From: Shimazuella kribbensis DSM 45090
GTDB taxonomy: Bacteria > Bacillota > Bacilli > Thermoactinomycetales > Thermoactinomycetaceae
Reading direction: 5' to 3'
Assembly (NCBI RefSeq): GCF_000428065.1
Contig: NZ_ATZF01000007.1
Location: 155,602-219,601, forward strand
DNA: 64,000 nucleotides
In this document: one piece after another, positions 7,646 to 16,631 of the stretch
How the letters are laid out: each line of letters starts with the position of its first letter
How positions within the stretch are numbered: position 1 is the stretch's first letter
Translations under genes and position numbers: made by a program
Notes under the pieces: model-generated
What the model was told of the DNA's origin: nothing
Seen by the model: only the letters and a program-made list of their open reading frames with translations
Databases searched by the model: none

Positions 7646-10042
7646 TTAAGTTGGTGATATCCCTAGCTTTTGTTCGATGATCTGACGTTTGGATATTTTC
7701 TTGGATTCTTCTAAACCGAGCACTTTCCGTTCGTCTGGAGATGATTTGACTTTCATCTCGATACGTTTACCCGCAGCAACATGGATACAGTGACCTTGTT
7801 CCTTTTTCTTCCCCAAAATCCGCAATTCTTTTTCTGAAAATGACATAAACCGAGATAACTCTTCGATATCTTTTTCAGACATTTTCATAAATGTCTTGAT
7901 GAATGCATTGTTAAAAATTGCTGTACCATATTTACCAATGGTGAGAAAATCATCGACATTTTGCGTTGCAGTAGTAAGAAATCCGCCATATTTACGTACT
8001 CGTTTTGCTATCTCTCGCAAAAATTTCATCGTTTGCTGGTTATCTTCATCGGCAAGTAACCATGCTTCATCTACATAGAGTCCTTTTTTCTCTTCACGAC
8101 TAATTTTAATTTCTTCCCAAATATCTTTGAGCAATAAATCCATCAAGGGCCGTTTAACTTCGTCGCTGAGTTCGTGTATATCGAGAACAGTAACTTTCTT
8201 TTTCATATCCCAGTTGGTCTGCCCATTGAACATACTGGAATAAGGGCCAAAAACGTATGGCTTGAGTGTGGCTATCATGTTGTGAGTTTCGACATTTGTC
8301 TCTAATACATGAACCAAATCTGATAATGTCGGAAAGATAGCAGGAAGAGAATGAATGTTCGCGCCCAGAATCAATCCTTTTTGTTCATAAGCTGTTTGAA
8401 TACCTTCGGATAGATATCCCTTTTCGATCGCAGAGAGATTAGGGCATATCCATGCAAAAAAACTCATCATTTCTGCTATTTTTCGGCGTAAGTATTGCTC
8501 TATATCATGACTTCCATCATCGGTACTATCTGAATCTACGACAGTAGAGCGGATATGAAAAGGGTTCGTGGTAAATGATGAACCCAATCGAAATATGATG
8601 CGATTGGCATCAGGCAAAAAATATTCCCGCTCAGGGTCGATCACAAAGATACGATTGCTGGTGCCCGTTGTAACTTGGCGGAGCATATCCAAACGCAGAT
8701 AATAACTTTTTCCTGAACCCGATTCCCCAAATACAACTTCATTTGGATTATTAAAATAACTATTGTTGTAGCGATCGTAGATAACGGGGCCTTCTGTTCT
8801 TCCGTTCATTCCTTTGAGTACACCTTCACTGTAGTTTAGATCAGAAGAATTAAACGGCAAAATAGATGATACAAGGGTAGATTGCATGGGCCAACTGATC
8901 TGACTCTCTAGATCTTGATGATGAAAGCAAATAGGAAGCAGATACCAGACCATTTGGTTTCCTTGAAATAAGATTTTTTTGGATCGGAAACGGCTGGAAG
9001 CAGTGGCTGTCTGTAACCGCTTTTCCGCTGATTGTAAGTCTTCTAGACTGTTTTCTTTTAGACACATAATGATGGAAACATCAAACAAATTTTCTGTATC
9101 GGATTGAATTTCTTCCATCAGTTTTTCTAAGCTTTCTTTTTGCTTTTCGTATTTCTGTTGATACATCGGTGGTAGTTTCCCGACTAATTTACTCTCTAAC
9201 TCGATAAGCTTTCGATTGGTTGATTTTACAAACCGAGATTTTTCCGCTGGACGCAGCAAAATACTAATATCTAAGTTTGCTTTTACTTCGATGACTCGTT
9301 TTAACCAAGCGGCGCCTACTTCCTCTGGGAAATGAGAAAAAGTATAAAAACGATGGTACATATCATCCATTTCAATCGTTTTACCTGCATGATCTTCGAT
9401 TGCTGAAGGGAGTATGCTTGTAAGCGTACTGTGCTCGGTATATGGTTCTATCATCGAGCTTTTTGGATTGAGTTTTTCATAACAAATTTTTTTGATCTCA
9501 TCTTCATCAGCGGGAATCATTCCCATTCCACCGGTTTCCAAGTATTCGATCAATGCTAGGGCTGTATCATATAATTCGTCGCAAGCGTCTTCTGGGTTTT
9601 TGGTGTTGGTAGATAGGACAAGATAAAAATTATGGATATTGCGGGCATTTTGGGCGTGGTTTTTTAAGAAGGATTGTTTTCCGGCAATTCGTTCTAGGAG
9701 GTAAATATTTTCATCTTGTGCTGCTGATTCTGCTTTTTGATCCAAGTAAGTAAAATATTGTTCCATATCGATTTGTTCAGAGGAGATGAGAATTTGGATT
9801 GCTTGATGGAGGTTTAATGCATTGAGACAGGATTGAATAGCTTCAACTGCTTTGATGACTTCATCGTCGGATAACAGCTCGGAATTGATTGTATCGGTTA
9901 TTTTTAATACTAATTTGAAGTGACCATCCGTCGTCTGAACGAAAAATTTCTGGACATCTAAAATAGGAAATTCTTTCGCCAGTTCATTCTCTTTCTCGCT
10001 TTTGGAGGTTAACCCGAACCAAGAGCGTATGGATATTGTCAT
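7646..10042 (-). CDS. VirB4/TraE-type ATPase of a type IV secretion system
   Basis: A 798-aa ATPase that powers assembly and transport in conjugation machines. The N-terminal half is the VirB4 scaffold domain. Walker A is GESGSGKS (439-446) and Walker B is GLYVDEAWLLAD (around 654-665). The C-terminal RILGKKKEQGHCIHVAAGK segment is also typical. GAAGGGGG lies seven bases before the ATG at 10042. It overlaps the preceding VirB3-like frame by 59 bases, more than usual, so the upstream gene may be extended by a change at its 3' end. It appears intact. Confidence 0.9.
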   Translation of the reverse strand: MTISIRSWFGLTSKSEKENELAKEFPILDVQKFFVQTTDGHFKLVLKITDTINSELLSDDEVIKAVEAIQSCLNALNLHQAIQILISSEQIDMEQYFTYLDQKAESAAQDENIYLLERIAGKQSFLKNHAQNARNIHNFYLVLSTNTKNPEDACDELYDTALALIEYLETGGMGMIPADEDEIKKICYEKLNPKSSMIEPYTEHSTLTSILPSAIEDHAGKTIEMDDMYHRFYTFSHFPEEVGAAWLKRVIEVKANLDISILLRPAEKSRFVKSTNRKLIELESKLVGKLPPMYQQKYEKQKESLEKLMEEIQSDTENLFDVSIIMCLKENSLEDLQSAEKRLQTATASSRFRSKKILFQGNQMVWYLLPICFHHQDLESQISWPMQSTLVSSILPFNSSDLNYSEGVLKGMNGRTEGPVIYDRYNNSYFNNPNEVVFGESGSGKSYYLRLDMLRQVTTGTSNRIFVIDPEREYFLPDANRIIFRLGSSFTTNPFHIRSTVVDSDSTDDGSHDIEQYLRRKIAEMMSFFAWICPNLSAIEKGYLSEGIQTAYEQKGLILGANIHSLPAIFPTLSDLVHVLETNVETHNMIATLKPYVFGPYSSMFNGQTNWDMKKKVTVLDIHELSDEVKRPLMDLLLKDIWEEIKISREEKKGLYVDEAWLLADEDNQQTMKFLREIAKRVRKYGGFLTTATQNVDDFLTIGKYGTAIFNNAFIKTFMKMSEKDIEELSRFMSFSEKELRILGKKKEQGHCIHVAAGKRIEMKVKSSPDERKVLGLEESKKISKRQIIEQKLGISPT

Positions 10043-10340
10043 ATGATGCCCCCTTCCAAAACAGATGAATTTTTTTTGAGCGGTACCACGTTACAATATC
10101 CAGTAGAAAGCCTAAATTCATGTTGCCTGTTTTCTCATCCACGGTAAACAGAAAATAAAAGATTCCGATCAAACTAGCACCAAGGACAATGCTTCCAATA
10201 ATACTAGCCGTAATTTTAAAAACAAGCCATCCAATTAAAATGCAGATCGGCAGGGTGACAGCCATCCAAATCCAACCCACCAGCTCCAAACCCATAAAAC
10301 TTTGTCCTTTTTTTACATTGCGAGGGATTGTAAATCGCAT
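9984..10340 (-). CDS. VirB3/PrgI-like membrane protein
   Basis: A 118-aa protein with two adjacent membrane segments at about residues 22-43 and 47-68 (IWMAVTLPICILIGWLVF, then SIVLGASLIGIFYFLF), followed by a short cytoplasmic tail. Size, topology and position directly upstream of the VirB4 gene are those of VirB3/PrgI subunits, which dock the ATPase to the membrane complex. The motif MRFTIPRNVKKGQSFMGLEL at the N-terminus is typical of PrgI-like proteins of Gram-positive elements. The 3' end overlaps the VirB4 gene by 59 bases. Confidence 0.7.
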   Translation of the reverse strand: MRFTIPRNVKKGQSFMGLELVGWIWMAVTLPICILIGWLVFKITASIIGSIVLGASLIGIFYFLFTVDEKTGNMNLGFLLDIVTWYRSKKIHLFWKGASYDNIHTLLVRVNLQKRERE

Positions 10341-10355
10341 GATATCACCTGATCA

Positions 10356-11294
10356 TCATTTATTCGAAGAAGAACCTTTTCCTAAGTTTCGGTACACTAA
10401 CGCTTTGCCAGCTTTACTTGCTAGATTGCTAATGCCAGCTCCTCTAATATATTGGCGTAAGGTTTGCGGTCCTTGGATGCCTACGATTACTACAGCTGTC
10501 ATAAAAACAATATGGACGATCCCATCTCCGGTGAGAACATTGCCTGATGGAAGAAGCGCAATGGCCAATTTCAAAAGGAAAAATTGCAGACTTTGGGTAA
10601 AAATCACAGCAAAGCATTCCGTCCAATATGTCGGATAAAGATTACTCCGATTGATGTAGCTGGTAGCGAAAAATGGTCCCAAAAAATAGAGCAAGATCAG
10701 TTCCACATAACGCATCGCACCAGCAAAGGTGAGTAGGATGAAGACAATAAATAAGATGATCTCTAATATCACTTGTACCCACACATTAACACTGCTCGAG
10801 AAATGAACGACATCGGAAAATTTTGCTTTGTTGATTACACTGATATCGGTCGCACCAATTTTCGTACTAGTGATCAGATTAATAATACCTGTGTTAGCAG
10901 GGATTAGAAATTCAGTGATCACGTATGGGGTGGCAAAAATAAAGGCGCAAGTTACGATAAAGGAACCAAGCAATTCGGGATAATTTGTTTCTTCTTCATC
11001 GGTGAGATTATCTCGCAAACTCTTCAAGATTCGAATCATAAACAGAACCATTAGCAGTCCAAAGGCGGTATATTGAAAACTGATAAATAAGGTAGATAAA
11101 TCGACGCCAACCGGGTTAATAGGATTCGATGGATTGACGATAAATTCGTTTACAAGAGGTAAAACGATATCATGCCATAGACTGTTAAGAATTCCCTCTA
11201 CGATGCTTTTTACAACTTCTCCAATCAAATCAGTGATAAATTTTACTGGATTGGTAAATATATCAAAAAAATTGATCAAAAAAAGAGGCGACAT
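10356..11294 (-). CDS. VirB6/TrbL-like polytopic membrane protein
   Basis: A 312-aa protein with an amphipathic N-terminal part (FDIFTNPVKFITDLIGEVV) and about six hydrophobic segments between residues 70 and 290, including TFAGAMRYVELILLYFLGPF. This pattern and its place between pilin-like and VirB3-like genes identify it as the VirB6/TrbL-type channel subunit. GGAGG lies upstream of the start. The C-terminus is Ser/Lys-rich (GKGSSSNK). Sequence conservation in this family is low, so the call rests on topology and context. Confidence 0.7.
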   Translation of the reverse strand: MSPLFLINFFDIFTNPVKFITDLIGEVVKSIVEGILNSLWHDIVLPLVNEFIVNPSNPINPVGVDLSTLFISFQYTAFGLLMVLFMIRILKSLRDNLTDEEETNYPELLGSFIVTCAFIFATPYVITEFLIPANTGIINLITSTKIGATDISVINKAKFSDVVHFSSSVNVWVQVILEIILFIVFILLTFAGAMRYVELILLYFLGPFFATSYINRSNLYPTYWTECFAVIFTQSLQFFLLKLAIALLPSGNVLTGDGIVHIVFMTAVVIVGIQGPQTLRQYIRGAGISNLASKAGKALVYRNLGKGSSSNK

Positions 11295-11328
11295 GTTTTC
11301 CTCCTTTATATATAGAGTAGGAAACTAC

Positions 11329-11589
11329 TCAACCACCTGTATTGATATTGAAAAGCTGTACTACCCATTGACCAACCCATGAAGCGCCACCTGCGATTGC
11401 CGCCCCAATAATGGCTCTTGCCATCCTGTCCTTCACTGCCTTTGTTTCGGCTCCATCTTCTGCTTTTGCCAAAGCTATGCCACCAATCACGAAGGTGATA
11501 ACAATTACAGCTGGTACTAAGATCAACATCCAGTTAGCCAATTGTGTGAGAGCAGTTTGTAATCCAGTAATAAACCCAGGAACACCCAT
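11329..11589 (-). CDS. VirB2/TrbC-like pilin or membrane subunit
   Basis: An 86-aa protein with two membrane segments, WMLILVPAVIVITFVIGGIA and AIIGAAIAGGASWVGQWVV, separated by a charged loop (AEDGAETKAVKDRMAR). This is the hairpin topology of VirB2/TrbC-type pilins and small T4SS subunits. I place the start at ATG 11589 because GAGGTG lies nine bases upstream; a GTG at 11601 is also in frame. It is probably the first gene of a transcription unit running to 5068, since about 190 bases without a gene precede it. Confidence 0.65.
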   Translation of the reverse strand: MGVPGFITGLQTALTQLANWMLILVPAVIVITFVIGGIALAKAEDGAETKAVKDRMARAIIGAAIAGGASWVGQWVVQLFNINTGG

Positions 11590-11601
11590 TAAACGCTTCA
11601 C

Positions 11602-11781
11602 CTCTTGTGTAGGTTATTTACCAAAATATAGCCATAGGTTTAGAGCAAAAATAAAATTATCTATGTTAAGAATAACCAAAATATACAGATTTGTCTATTA
11701 AATATTCTGATTACAAATAATATTTTATTGTAATCTGATAGAATGAATTAAAATTGTAAAATAAAATCAGAAGAGGGAAGG
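11602..11781 (-). other. AT-rich intergenic stretch with an inverted repeat
   Basis: The stretch separates the pilin-like gene from the gene at 11782. An imperfect inverted repeat (11707-11716 with 11728-11737, nine of ten pairs) sits in its middle. The region is a likely terminator/promoter junction, but I see no clear -35 and -10 pair. Confidence 0.4.
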
Positions 11782-12708
11782 TTATTTTACGCGATAAAAA
11801 GTAATGTCATCGAAAGCTGCCCATTGTTTACCGCCCGCAACGGAATAAGTAAAAACAATTGCCATCCCGGCTTTGACTACTACATCATCGACGTGAAATG
11901 ATTTCCATTTCGTTGGTTCAGCTTGTCCACTCAATTGAACATATTTTTCTTCGTTATTCATGGTGTTATCAAAATCTTTTACACCTAACTTGAGATCAGC
12001 TTGTCCACCGCTGCTTCTTGCTTTACCTGTGAGTCGATACGTTCCGTTTGGTAAGTTATATATAATCTGATAGGAAAGTTGTCGATAATCACGGTCAAAC
12101 CAGTGTGCCAGTATCTTTTCTCCACTTGCTGGGTGGTCATTGGTGGCAGCATGAGCCACGCCTTGTCCATCAGGGGACCAACTGTCCCAATGATTTAAAC
12201 CATCTTCAAAACCACCATTTAAGACAACATTTTTTCGCGAGATATTGGAAGGTTTGCTTTCCTTGTTTGGTTTCTTTTTAGTGGCAGGAGATGACTTCTT
12301 GGAACTAGGGGTTTTTGTCTTGTCGTTGGGAGAATCTTTGTAAATATAAACGGTTTTCACTTCTGGTTTTGGACTAGGATTTGTATTTTGAGGATTTTGG
12401 GGCTTCTGCTGCTTTGGAGCACGGTCTTCTCTAGGTTTTGAGTATATTGTCGCTGTTTGTTTTTCGGTTGAGCTAGTATTCGTTTTTTTAGGCGGCTGTT
12501 TTTTTTGAGGAGATGCTTCTATTGGTGTTTCCTTTTTTGGTGTTTCCTTTTTTGGTAAGATATTGGTTGCCAGCGTAATTCCCGTAAATAAAAGGAGTAA
12601 TCCTACTATGATCCACCAACCCTTTGGGATTTTCCAGTTGAGTTTTTGTCTTTTCGGTTTTTTCCATTCCATATCCCATTTGGATGAGGTTTCTTTCTTT
12701 TTGTTCAT
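11782..12708 (-). CDS. Membrane-anchored protein with a C-terminal carbohydrate-binding-like domain
   Basis: A 308-aa protein. Residues 1-28 are Lys-rich and cytoplasmic (WKKPKRQKLNWKIPKG), and residues 30-50 are a single membrane segment (IIVGLLLLFTGITLATNIL). Residues 52-160 form a Lys/Pro/Ser-rich spacer with two KKETP copies. The remainder is a compact domain starting NVVLNGGFEDGLNHWDSWSP and ending AAFDDITFYRVK. This start and end pattern is that of galactose-binding-like (CBM4/6/35-type) jelly rolls. It ends up outside the cell and might hold a surface or mating partner. It lies 19 bases after RtcB. Confidence 0.6.
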   Translation of the reverse strand: MNKKKETSSKWDMEWKKPKRQKLNWKIPKGWWIIVGLLLLFTGITLATNILPKKETPKKETPIEASPQKKQPPKKTNTSSTEKQTATIYSKPREDRAPKQQKPQNPQNTNPSPKPEVKTVYIYKDSPNDKTKTPSSKKSSPATKKKPNKESKPSNISRKNVVLNGGFEDGLNHWDSWSPDGQGVAHAATNDHPASGEKILAHWFDRDYRQLSYQIIYNLPNGTYRLTGKARSSGGQADLKLGVKDFDNTMNNEEKYVQLSGQAEPTKWKSFHVDDVVVKAGMAIVFTYSVAGGKQWAAFDDITFYRVK

Positions 12709-12727
12709 TTGCAGTTGACACCTTCTT

Positions 12728-14128
12728 TCATCTTGCTTTTATTACAATCAACGGTATGCATTTTGCAACGATTGAAGCGAGTTTAGCTCCAACAATTGTG
12801 TTGGTCACTTGATTCACTTCTTTGTACGTAGCAGGTGATTCTTCCCAAAGTCGTTCTTTGGTCCATCGGTTCAATACGACTGATTCATTGTTATCTACTA
12901 TAAGTGTGTTCGATTTTCCATCCAGCTCAAACTGCTGACAGCTTGTTTGATTAGCAAATATACGTCCTGCACCGTGGCAGATGGAGTAATAGTTTTCTAT
13001 TCCATTCGACCCTCCAACCATAATATAGGAAGGGGTGCCCATAGAGCCGGGAATGAGCGCTGGATGGCCAGTCTGATTATAAATGAGAGGATTTGCTGGA
13101 TGGAGAGCAGGTAGAGCTCTTGTTGTCCCTTTTCGATGGACAATATATGTTTGATTCTGATGTGTTTCCATCAACGCGTAATTGTGCATCAAATCATAAA
13201 GTAGATGGGTTTGAAACTTCGCTCCAAAGATACGTTTTAGCGCATTTTCGATACCAAATCCAATGAGATGGCGATTGACAATTGCATAATTAAGTGCACT
13301 GCTCATCATATGAAAATATTTCATGCCTACAGGATGGGAAAGAGGGAGATAAAGTAAGTTGGATGGTGTTCTTGGTAGTTTGAGTTTTTCCATTACAGAA
13401 ATAAAATCTTCCGTGTAGGAAGCAGCCAAGGCTTTTCCCCATGCTCGAGAACCCGTATGAATTAAGAAGATGACTTGACCTTCAAACAAACCCCACAATC
13501 TGGCGATCTCTTTGTTTTCTTCTGGAATAGTTACTGATTGAATTTCGATAAAATGATTGCCGTTACCCAGTGTTCCAAGTTGATTTTCTGCTCGTTTTTT
13601 CATGTGTTCAGATATATTCGATAAAACACACACACCAACGGGAGAGGAAGATAATTCCACATGGCTAAGGCTTCGTTTATTCCGATACTTAGCTGATAAT
13701 GCAGGCAAACCATGTTGGAGGATAGCGGACAAGGACAAGGAACGATAATGGGATGGAATTTGATCCGTTAGTGGAATGAATTTTTCGATCGCACGAATTA
13801 TTTTTTGTTTCAATCGAATATCTGCTAAATCTTGTTTATGGAGTGTAGTCAAATAAACTCGGATTCCACAACCTATATCTGTACCGACGATGGAGGGACT
13901 AATATAGCCATTTGCCGCATCCCAAACAGCAGTGGTGCCTACACATGTATTTCCGTTTACATGTACATCAGGTGTTAACGAAAAGAAAATTTGATTGGGA
14001 ATTTGCAGTTGATCATTGGCTACATCATATACTTCGGAAGGGATCATTGAATGAATGACCTGGTTTGCATAAAGTTGAAAGTTTCCGTTTTGCAGTTGAA
14101 TGGATCGCGAATAACCCAAAAATATCAC
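12728..14128 (-). CDS. rtcB: RtcB-family RNA ligase
   Basis: A 466-aa protein with the RtcB signature motifs in order: GTDIGCGIRV (metal-binding Cys), LGTLGNGNHFIEIQ, FLIHTGSRAWG, DLMHNYALMETH, HRKGTTRAL, PGSMGTPSYIMVGG and CHGAGR. These give the Mn-binding site and the guanylylated His. RtcB joins 2',3'-cyclic phosphate or 3'-phosphate RNA ends to 5'-OH ends, using GTP, in tRNA splicing or RNA repair. SHGAGR is usual for the His motif; Cys replaces Ser here. The start is GTG 14128. It is the first gene of the run with the carbohydrate-binding-like gene, an unusual setting for RtcB. Confidence 0.9.
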   Translation of the reverse strand: MIFLGYSRSIQLQNGNFQLYANQVIHSMIPSEVYDVANDQLQIPNQIFFSLTPDVHVNGNTCVGTTAVWDAANGYISPSIVGTDIGCGIRVYLTTLHKQDLADIRLKQKIIRAIEKFIPLTDQIPSHYRSLSLSAILQHGLPALSAKYRNKRSLSHVELSSSPVGVCVLSNISEHMKKRAENQLGTLGNGNHFIEIQSVTIPEENKEIARLWGLFEGQVIFLIHTGSRAWGKALAASYTEDFISVMEKLKLPRTPSNLLYLPLSHPVGMKYFHMMSSALNYAIVNRHLIGFGIENALKRIFGAKFQTHLLYDLMHNYALMETHQNQTYIVHRKGTTRALPALHPANPLIYNQTGHPALIPGSMGTPSYIMVGGSNGIENYYSICHGAGRIFANQTSCQQFELDGKSNTLIVDNNESVVLNRWTKERLWEESPATYKEVNQVTNTIVGAKLASIVAKCIPLIVIKAR

Positions 14129-14337
14129 GTTCTTTCAGATTTTATTCTAGCGATTCTATGTTCAAATGATGCAAAACACCTATAATTAATTATAAACATA
14201 TAATTCGAAATTGATATAGAATAATATATATATTGAATATTCTAAATTTCAATGATATAGTGAAGTTGTACCTTCGAAACATATTCACCACACACACAGC
14301 ACATAACCAAATCGATACCTATCAACCAACCGACAAT

Positions 14338-15057
14338 ATGGCTACCAACGATGTCGTGATCAACATGGGCACTCCGGAGAGAACTCCTTCTCCAGTCAAT
14401 ACCGTTGCTCAGCTTCTGGAGCAAGTGAAGTCTTTGGTTCAGAAGTTGGATGGAATGCCAACTGATGAATCTGTCTCTGGGATTTTGCAGTCTCAAATCT
14501 TGCCTCTTCTGGGAAAGATGGCAAAGGTCGAAGGTTCGCTCGACGAATTCAAAGACTCCGTTGCCCAAATGCTCGAGAAGTGCGCAAGTGGATTGCAGCC
14601 GAATGATGCTCAAAATCTTGCTGTATCCATGTTGGAGAAGGCCGAGAAATTTCTCTCTGCCAGCGATATTACTGGAGCTTCCCTGTCCGACATGAAGACG
14701 TATGTCGAGATCGCCAAGTTCGTCTCCGATATCAAGAAAGCGGAGACGGACATCTTGAAGGCGAACTCGGATATGAAGAAGACAGAGGAAGAGCTGGGAA
14801 AGATCAACCTGGATAAACAGAAGACCGAGGCAGAATTGGAAAAAATCCAACTGGACAAGAAGAAGACCGAACTGGAGATTGAAAAGCTCCAACTCGAGCT
14901 TGAAAAGACCAAGGTCGAAATTGTCGAGAAGAAGGAGAACATCCAGAAGATTCATGACGAGAAGCATAGAGGATGGACTTCTATTGCAGTTGCCATCTGT
15001 GCCATCTTGTTTGCTTTCTTCGGGAGTGCAGGATTTGCTAGGTATGTGAAAGGTTAG
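14338..15057 (+). CDS. Coiled-coil protein with C-terminal membrane anchor, atypical gene
   Basis: From ATG 14338 the protein (239 aa) starts MATNDVVINMGTPERTPSPV. From about residue 130 a long Lys/Glu coiled coil runs through repeats such as EELGKINLDKQKTEAELEKI and KLQLELEKTKVEIVEKK. It ends with one membrane segment, WTSIAVAICAILFAFFGSAG, and a six-residue tail, so it resembles a tail-anchored protein. The frame extends upstream to TTG 14233, but that part is AT-rich and unlike the rest. No purine-rich ribosome site precedes 14338, while the context AATATGG is Kozak-like. The G+C content is clearly above its surroundings. The origin is foreign and the function unknown. Confidence 0.55.
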   Translation: MATNDVVINMGTPERTPSPVNTVAQLLEQVKSLVQKLDGMPTDESVSGILQSQILPLLGKMAKVEGSLDEFKDSVAQMLEKCASGLQPNDAQNLAVSMLEKAEKFLSASDITGASLSDMKTYVEIAKFVSDIKKAETDILKANSDMKKTEEELGKINLDKQKTEAELEKIQLDKKKTELEIEKLQLELEKTKVEIVEKKENIQKIHDEKHRGWTSIAVAICAILFAFFGSAGFARYVKG

Positions 15058-15127
15058 AATTGCTAACCTGATCGTTCCTTCTTTCTTTTTGTCTTGTTGA
15101 TCAGAAAATGAAAAAACCAAAAAAAAG

Positions 15128-15275
15128 CATCTGTTTTCGACAGGTGTTGTTGTAATCTACGTGGGTAGATACAACGTCAAGTGAATCTTGCGATTCAGGC
15201 AAAATCCTCCGGATTTTGTCAGGGAGCCCGTGTCCCTCTTGGCAAACGAATTCGGTAAGTTGAACTTGCCTTTAT
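15128..15275 (+). ncRNA. Candidate structured RNA of consecutive hairpins
   Basis: Within about 140 bases the following stems close one after another: 15131-15143, 15149-15175 (GTTGTAATCTAC with GTAGATACAAC, one bulge), 15183-15196, 15201-15217 (AAAATCC/GGATTTT), 15221-15237 and 15241-15270. No reading frame covers the stretch. Such dense packing is unusual for an AT-rich intergenic region and suggests a structured RNA or an element end. It matches no riboswitch or RNA that I recognise. The strand is a guess. Confidence 0.4.
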
Positions 15276-15306
15276 ATATGGAAATAAGAAAAAGGCTCCT
15301 ATAGTT

Positions 15307-15421
15307 TGTACGGAACCCCAAAAGTTGGACTTAAAAATTAAGCTACAAGCTGGTTGGATTGTATCCTGTATTGAACAAGGCTCATTTCAACCAGTTTTTG
15401 TTACTTCGTTTGTTGTTGGGG
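15307..15421 (-). mobile_element. IS3-family remnant (orfB C-terminus and terminal repeat)
   Basis: The minus strand encodes KLVEMSLVQYRIQSNQLVA and a stop at 15338. This is the standard end of IS3/IS150-group transposases (KMSPVQYR). Beyond the stop is a sequence reading CCAACTTTTGGGGTTCCGTA, typical of IS3-family termini. The upstream part has a frameshift (NNKRSNKNWL), and nothing else of the IS remains. Confidence 0.75.
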
Positions 15422-15476
15422 TATGGAACCAATTCGAGAACTGAGGGGCCACTTTGGGATAAAATACATTTCAGGA

Positions 15477-15512
15477 AGAAGCCTATCTGAACAAAGATAG
15501 GCTTCTCCTTTT
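15477..15512 (+). terminator. Rho-independent terminator
   Basis: AGAAGCCTATCT (15477-15488) and its complement (15495-15506) form a perfect 12-bp stem followed by CCTTTT. Any gene it served is gone. Confidence 0.7.
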
Positions 15513-15628
15513 ATGATCGAAAGATGTAAGTGGATTATAAAAGGAAGCGAGGAAAGGATTTGCCAAGTATTTAGATGATGCTTTCTGTTTCCCTGCTCCT
15601 TAAAATCCTCTCCATTACTGTTGTTTAG

Positions 15629-15826
15629 CAAGTTCAGTCCACATTCTCCCCTTTTCTATATTTCGTGGTAATCCATCACCATATAGATAGCGTATATCTC
15701 GAACTTAGGCCTGAGGAACATTCAAAATACATGTGGATTTCATCCCCTGATGAAGTCCCTGAAGATTCTGATGCTCTGAAGGCATCTTTGCGTGAGGAGA
15801 TGGAAGTTTTGGACATCTTGCAGTGA
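15629..15826 (+). pseudogene. C-terminal fragment resembling a Nudix hydrolase
   Basis: After a TAG at 15626 the frame reads QVQSTFSPFLYFVVIHHHID, then VYLELRPEEHSKYMWISSPD, ending EEMEVLDILQ. The 'E.RPEEHSKYMWIS.DE' pattern is common in the C-terminal half of Nudix proteins. The Nudix box itself and a start codon are absent, so it is a remnant. A further short frame (GTYWNYHFNPYGEFR) follows before 15920. Confidence 0.4.
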
Positions 15827-15927
15827 TCCCTTCTCACCGGGACCTACTGGAATTATCATTTCAATCCGTATGGTGAATTTCGTATGAATCTGGATCAACG
15901 ACTAGCTTTATAGAAAGAAGATTGGTC

Positions 15928-16631
15928 ATGTTAGTGGAGCGAACATCTCCGAAGAAAAAAGCCAAAGAACTGGCTAAATATTTGAGAGGAGAAAGACCTG
16001 ACTATGATTACCTAAAAAGTGTTTTTCGTCAACGCCGAAACCAACTAGAGGTAGAAGTATCACGCACTCCAAAAAAGTTGCCTTATGTACCAATGGAAAA
16101 TGAATTAAAAAGCTACTGTGAAAAAGTGTGGAATTTAAAGAACTTTCCAGATATGTTAATCATTAAAACACTGCTGTATACAGGAATACGTGTAAGTGAG
16201 TTGATTAACATCAAACGAATCGATATAGATTTTCAGCAATGTCAAATTCGTGTGAATCAAGGAAAAGGTAAGAAGGATCGTATCGTTCCATTCCCTTTTC
16301 CTTTAAAGAGACATTAGCCATGCACACGGAAAACATGAGGAAAAAGCATGCTACCTATCTATTTGAATCAAGCTGGAAAAAGAAATACACATATCGAGGG
16401 ATACGTATGATACTCAAAAAGCATTCCGATCAAGCAGAGCTACCTTCTATCTCCCCCCATAAACTTAGACGTTTTTTGCTAACTTGGTTGAAAAAACAAG
16501 GAATCGATCATGCACTCATTCAGCCTTATTCCGGACATGCAAGTAGGCAATCGCTTGAAGTTTATTCGAAATTAGCTATTACAGAAACTCAAGAAGAATA
16601 TAACCGTGTGATTTTTTCCTTTCCTGTGTAA
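15928..16631 (+). pseudogene. Tyrosine recombinase (XerC/D-like integrase) with a frameshift
   Basis: The first frame (15928-16317) has an N-terminal part and TGIRVSELINI with the first catalytic Arg. It shifts near CCTTTTCCTTTAAAG and continues in another frame as the second half with SPHKLRR (His-x-x-Arg), [12 protein letters not shown] (His and the Tyr nucleophile) and a stop at 16631. Repairing one base would give a recombinase of about 235 residues with a full catalytic set. Such proteins cut and rejoin DNA through a phosphotyrosine. Its 3' flank (terminator plus 50-bp end) is shared with the copy at 2.4-2.67 kb. Confidence 0.8.

Noticed and set aside
14233-14337. N-terminal extension of the coiled-coil protein
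   Set aside because: It is AT-rich, unlike the rest of the gene, and begins with a TTG without a ribosome site.
14242-15120. Long minus-strand frame of 292 codons
   Set aside because: It is a shadow of the coiled-coil gene; its Leu/Gln/Asp-rich sequence comes from reading AAG/GAG-rich codons backward.
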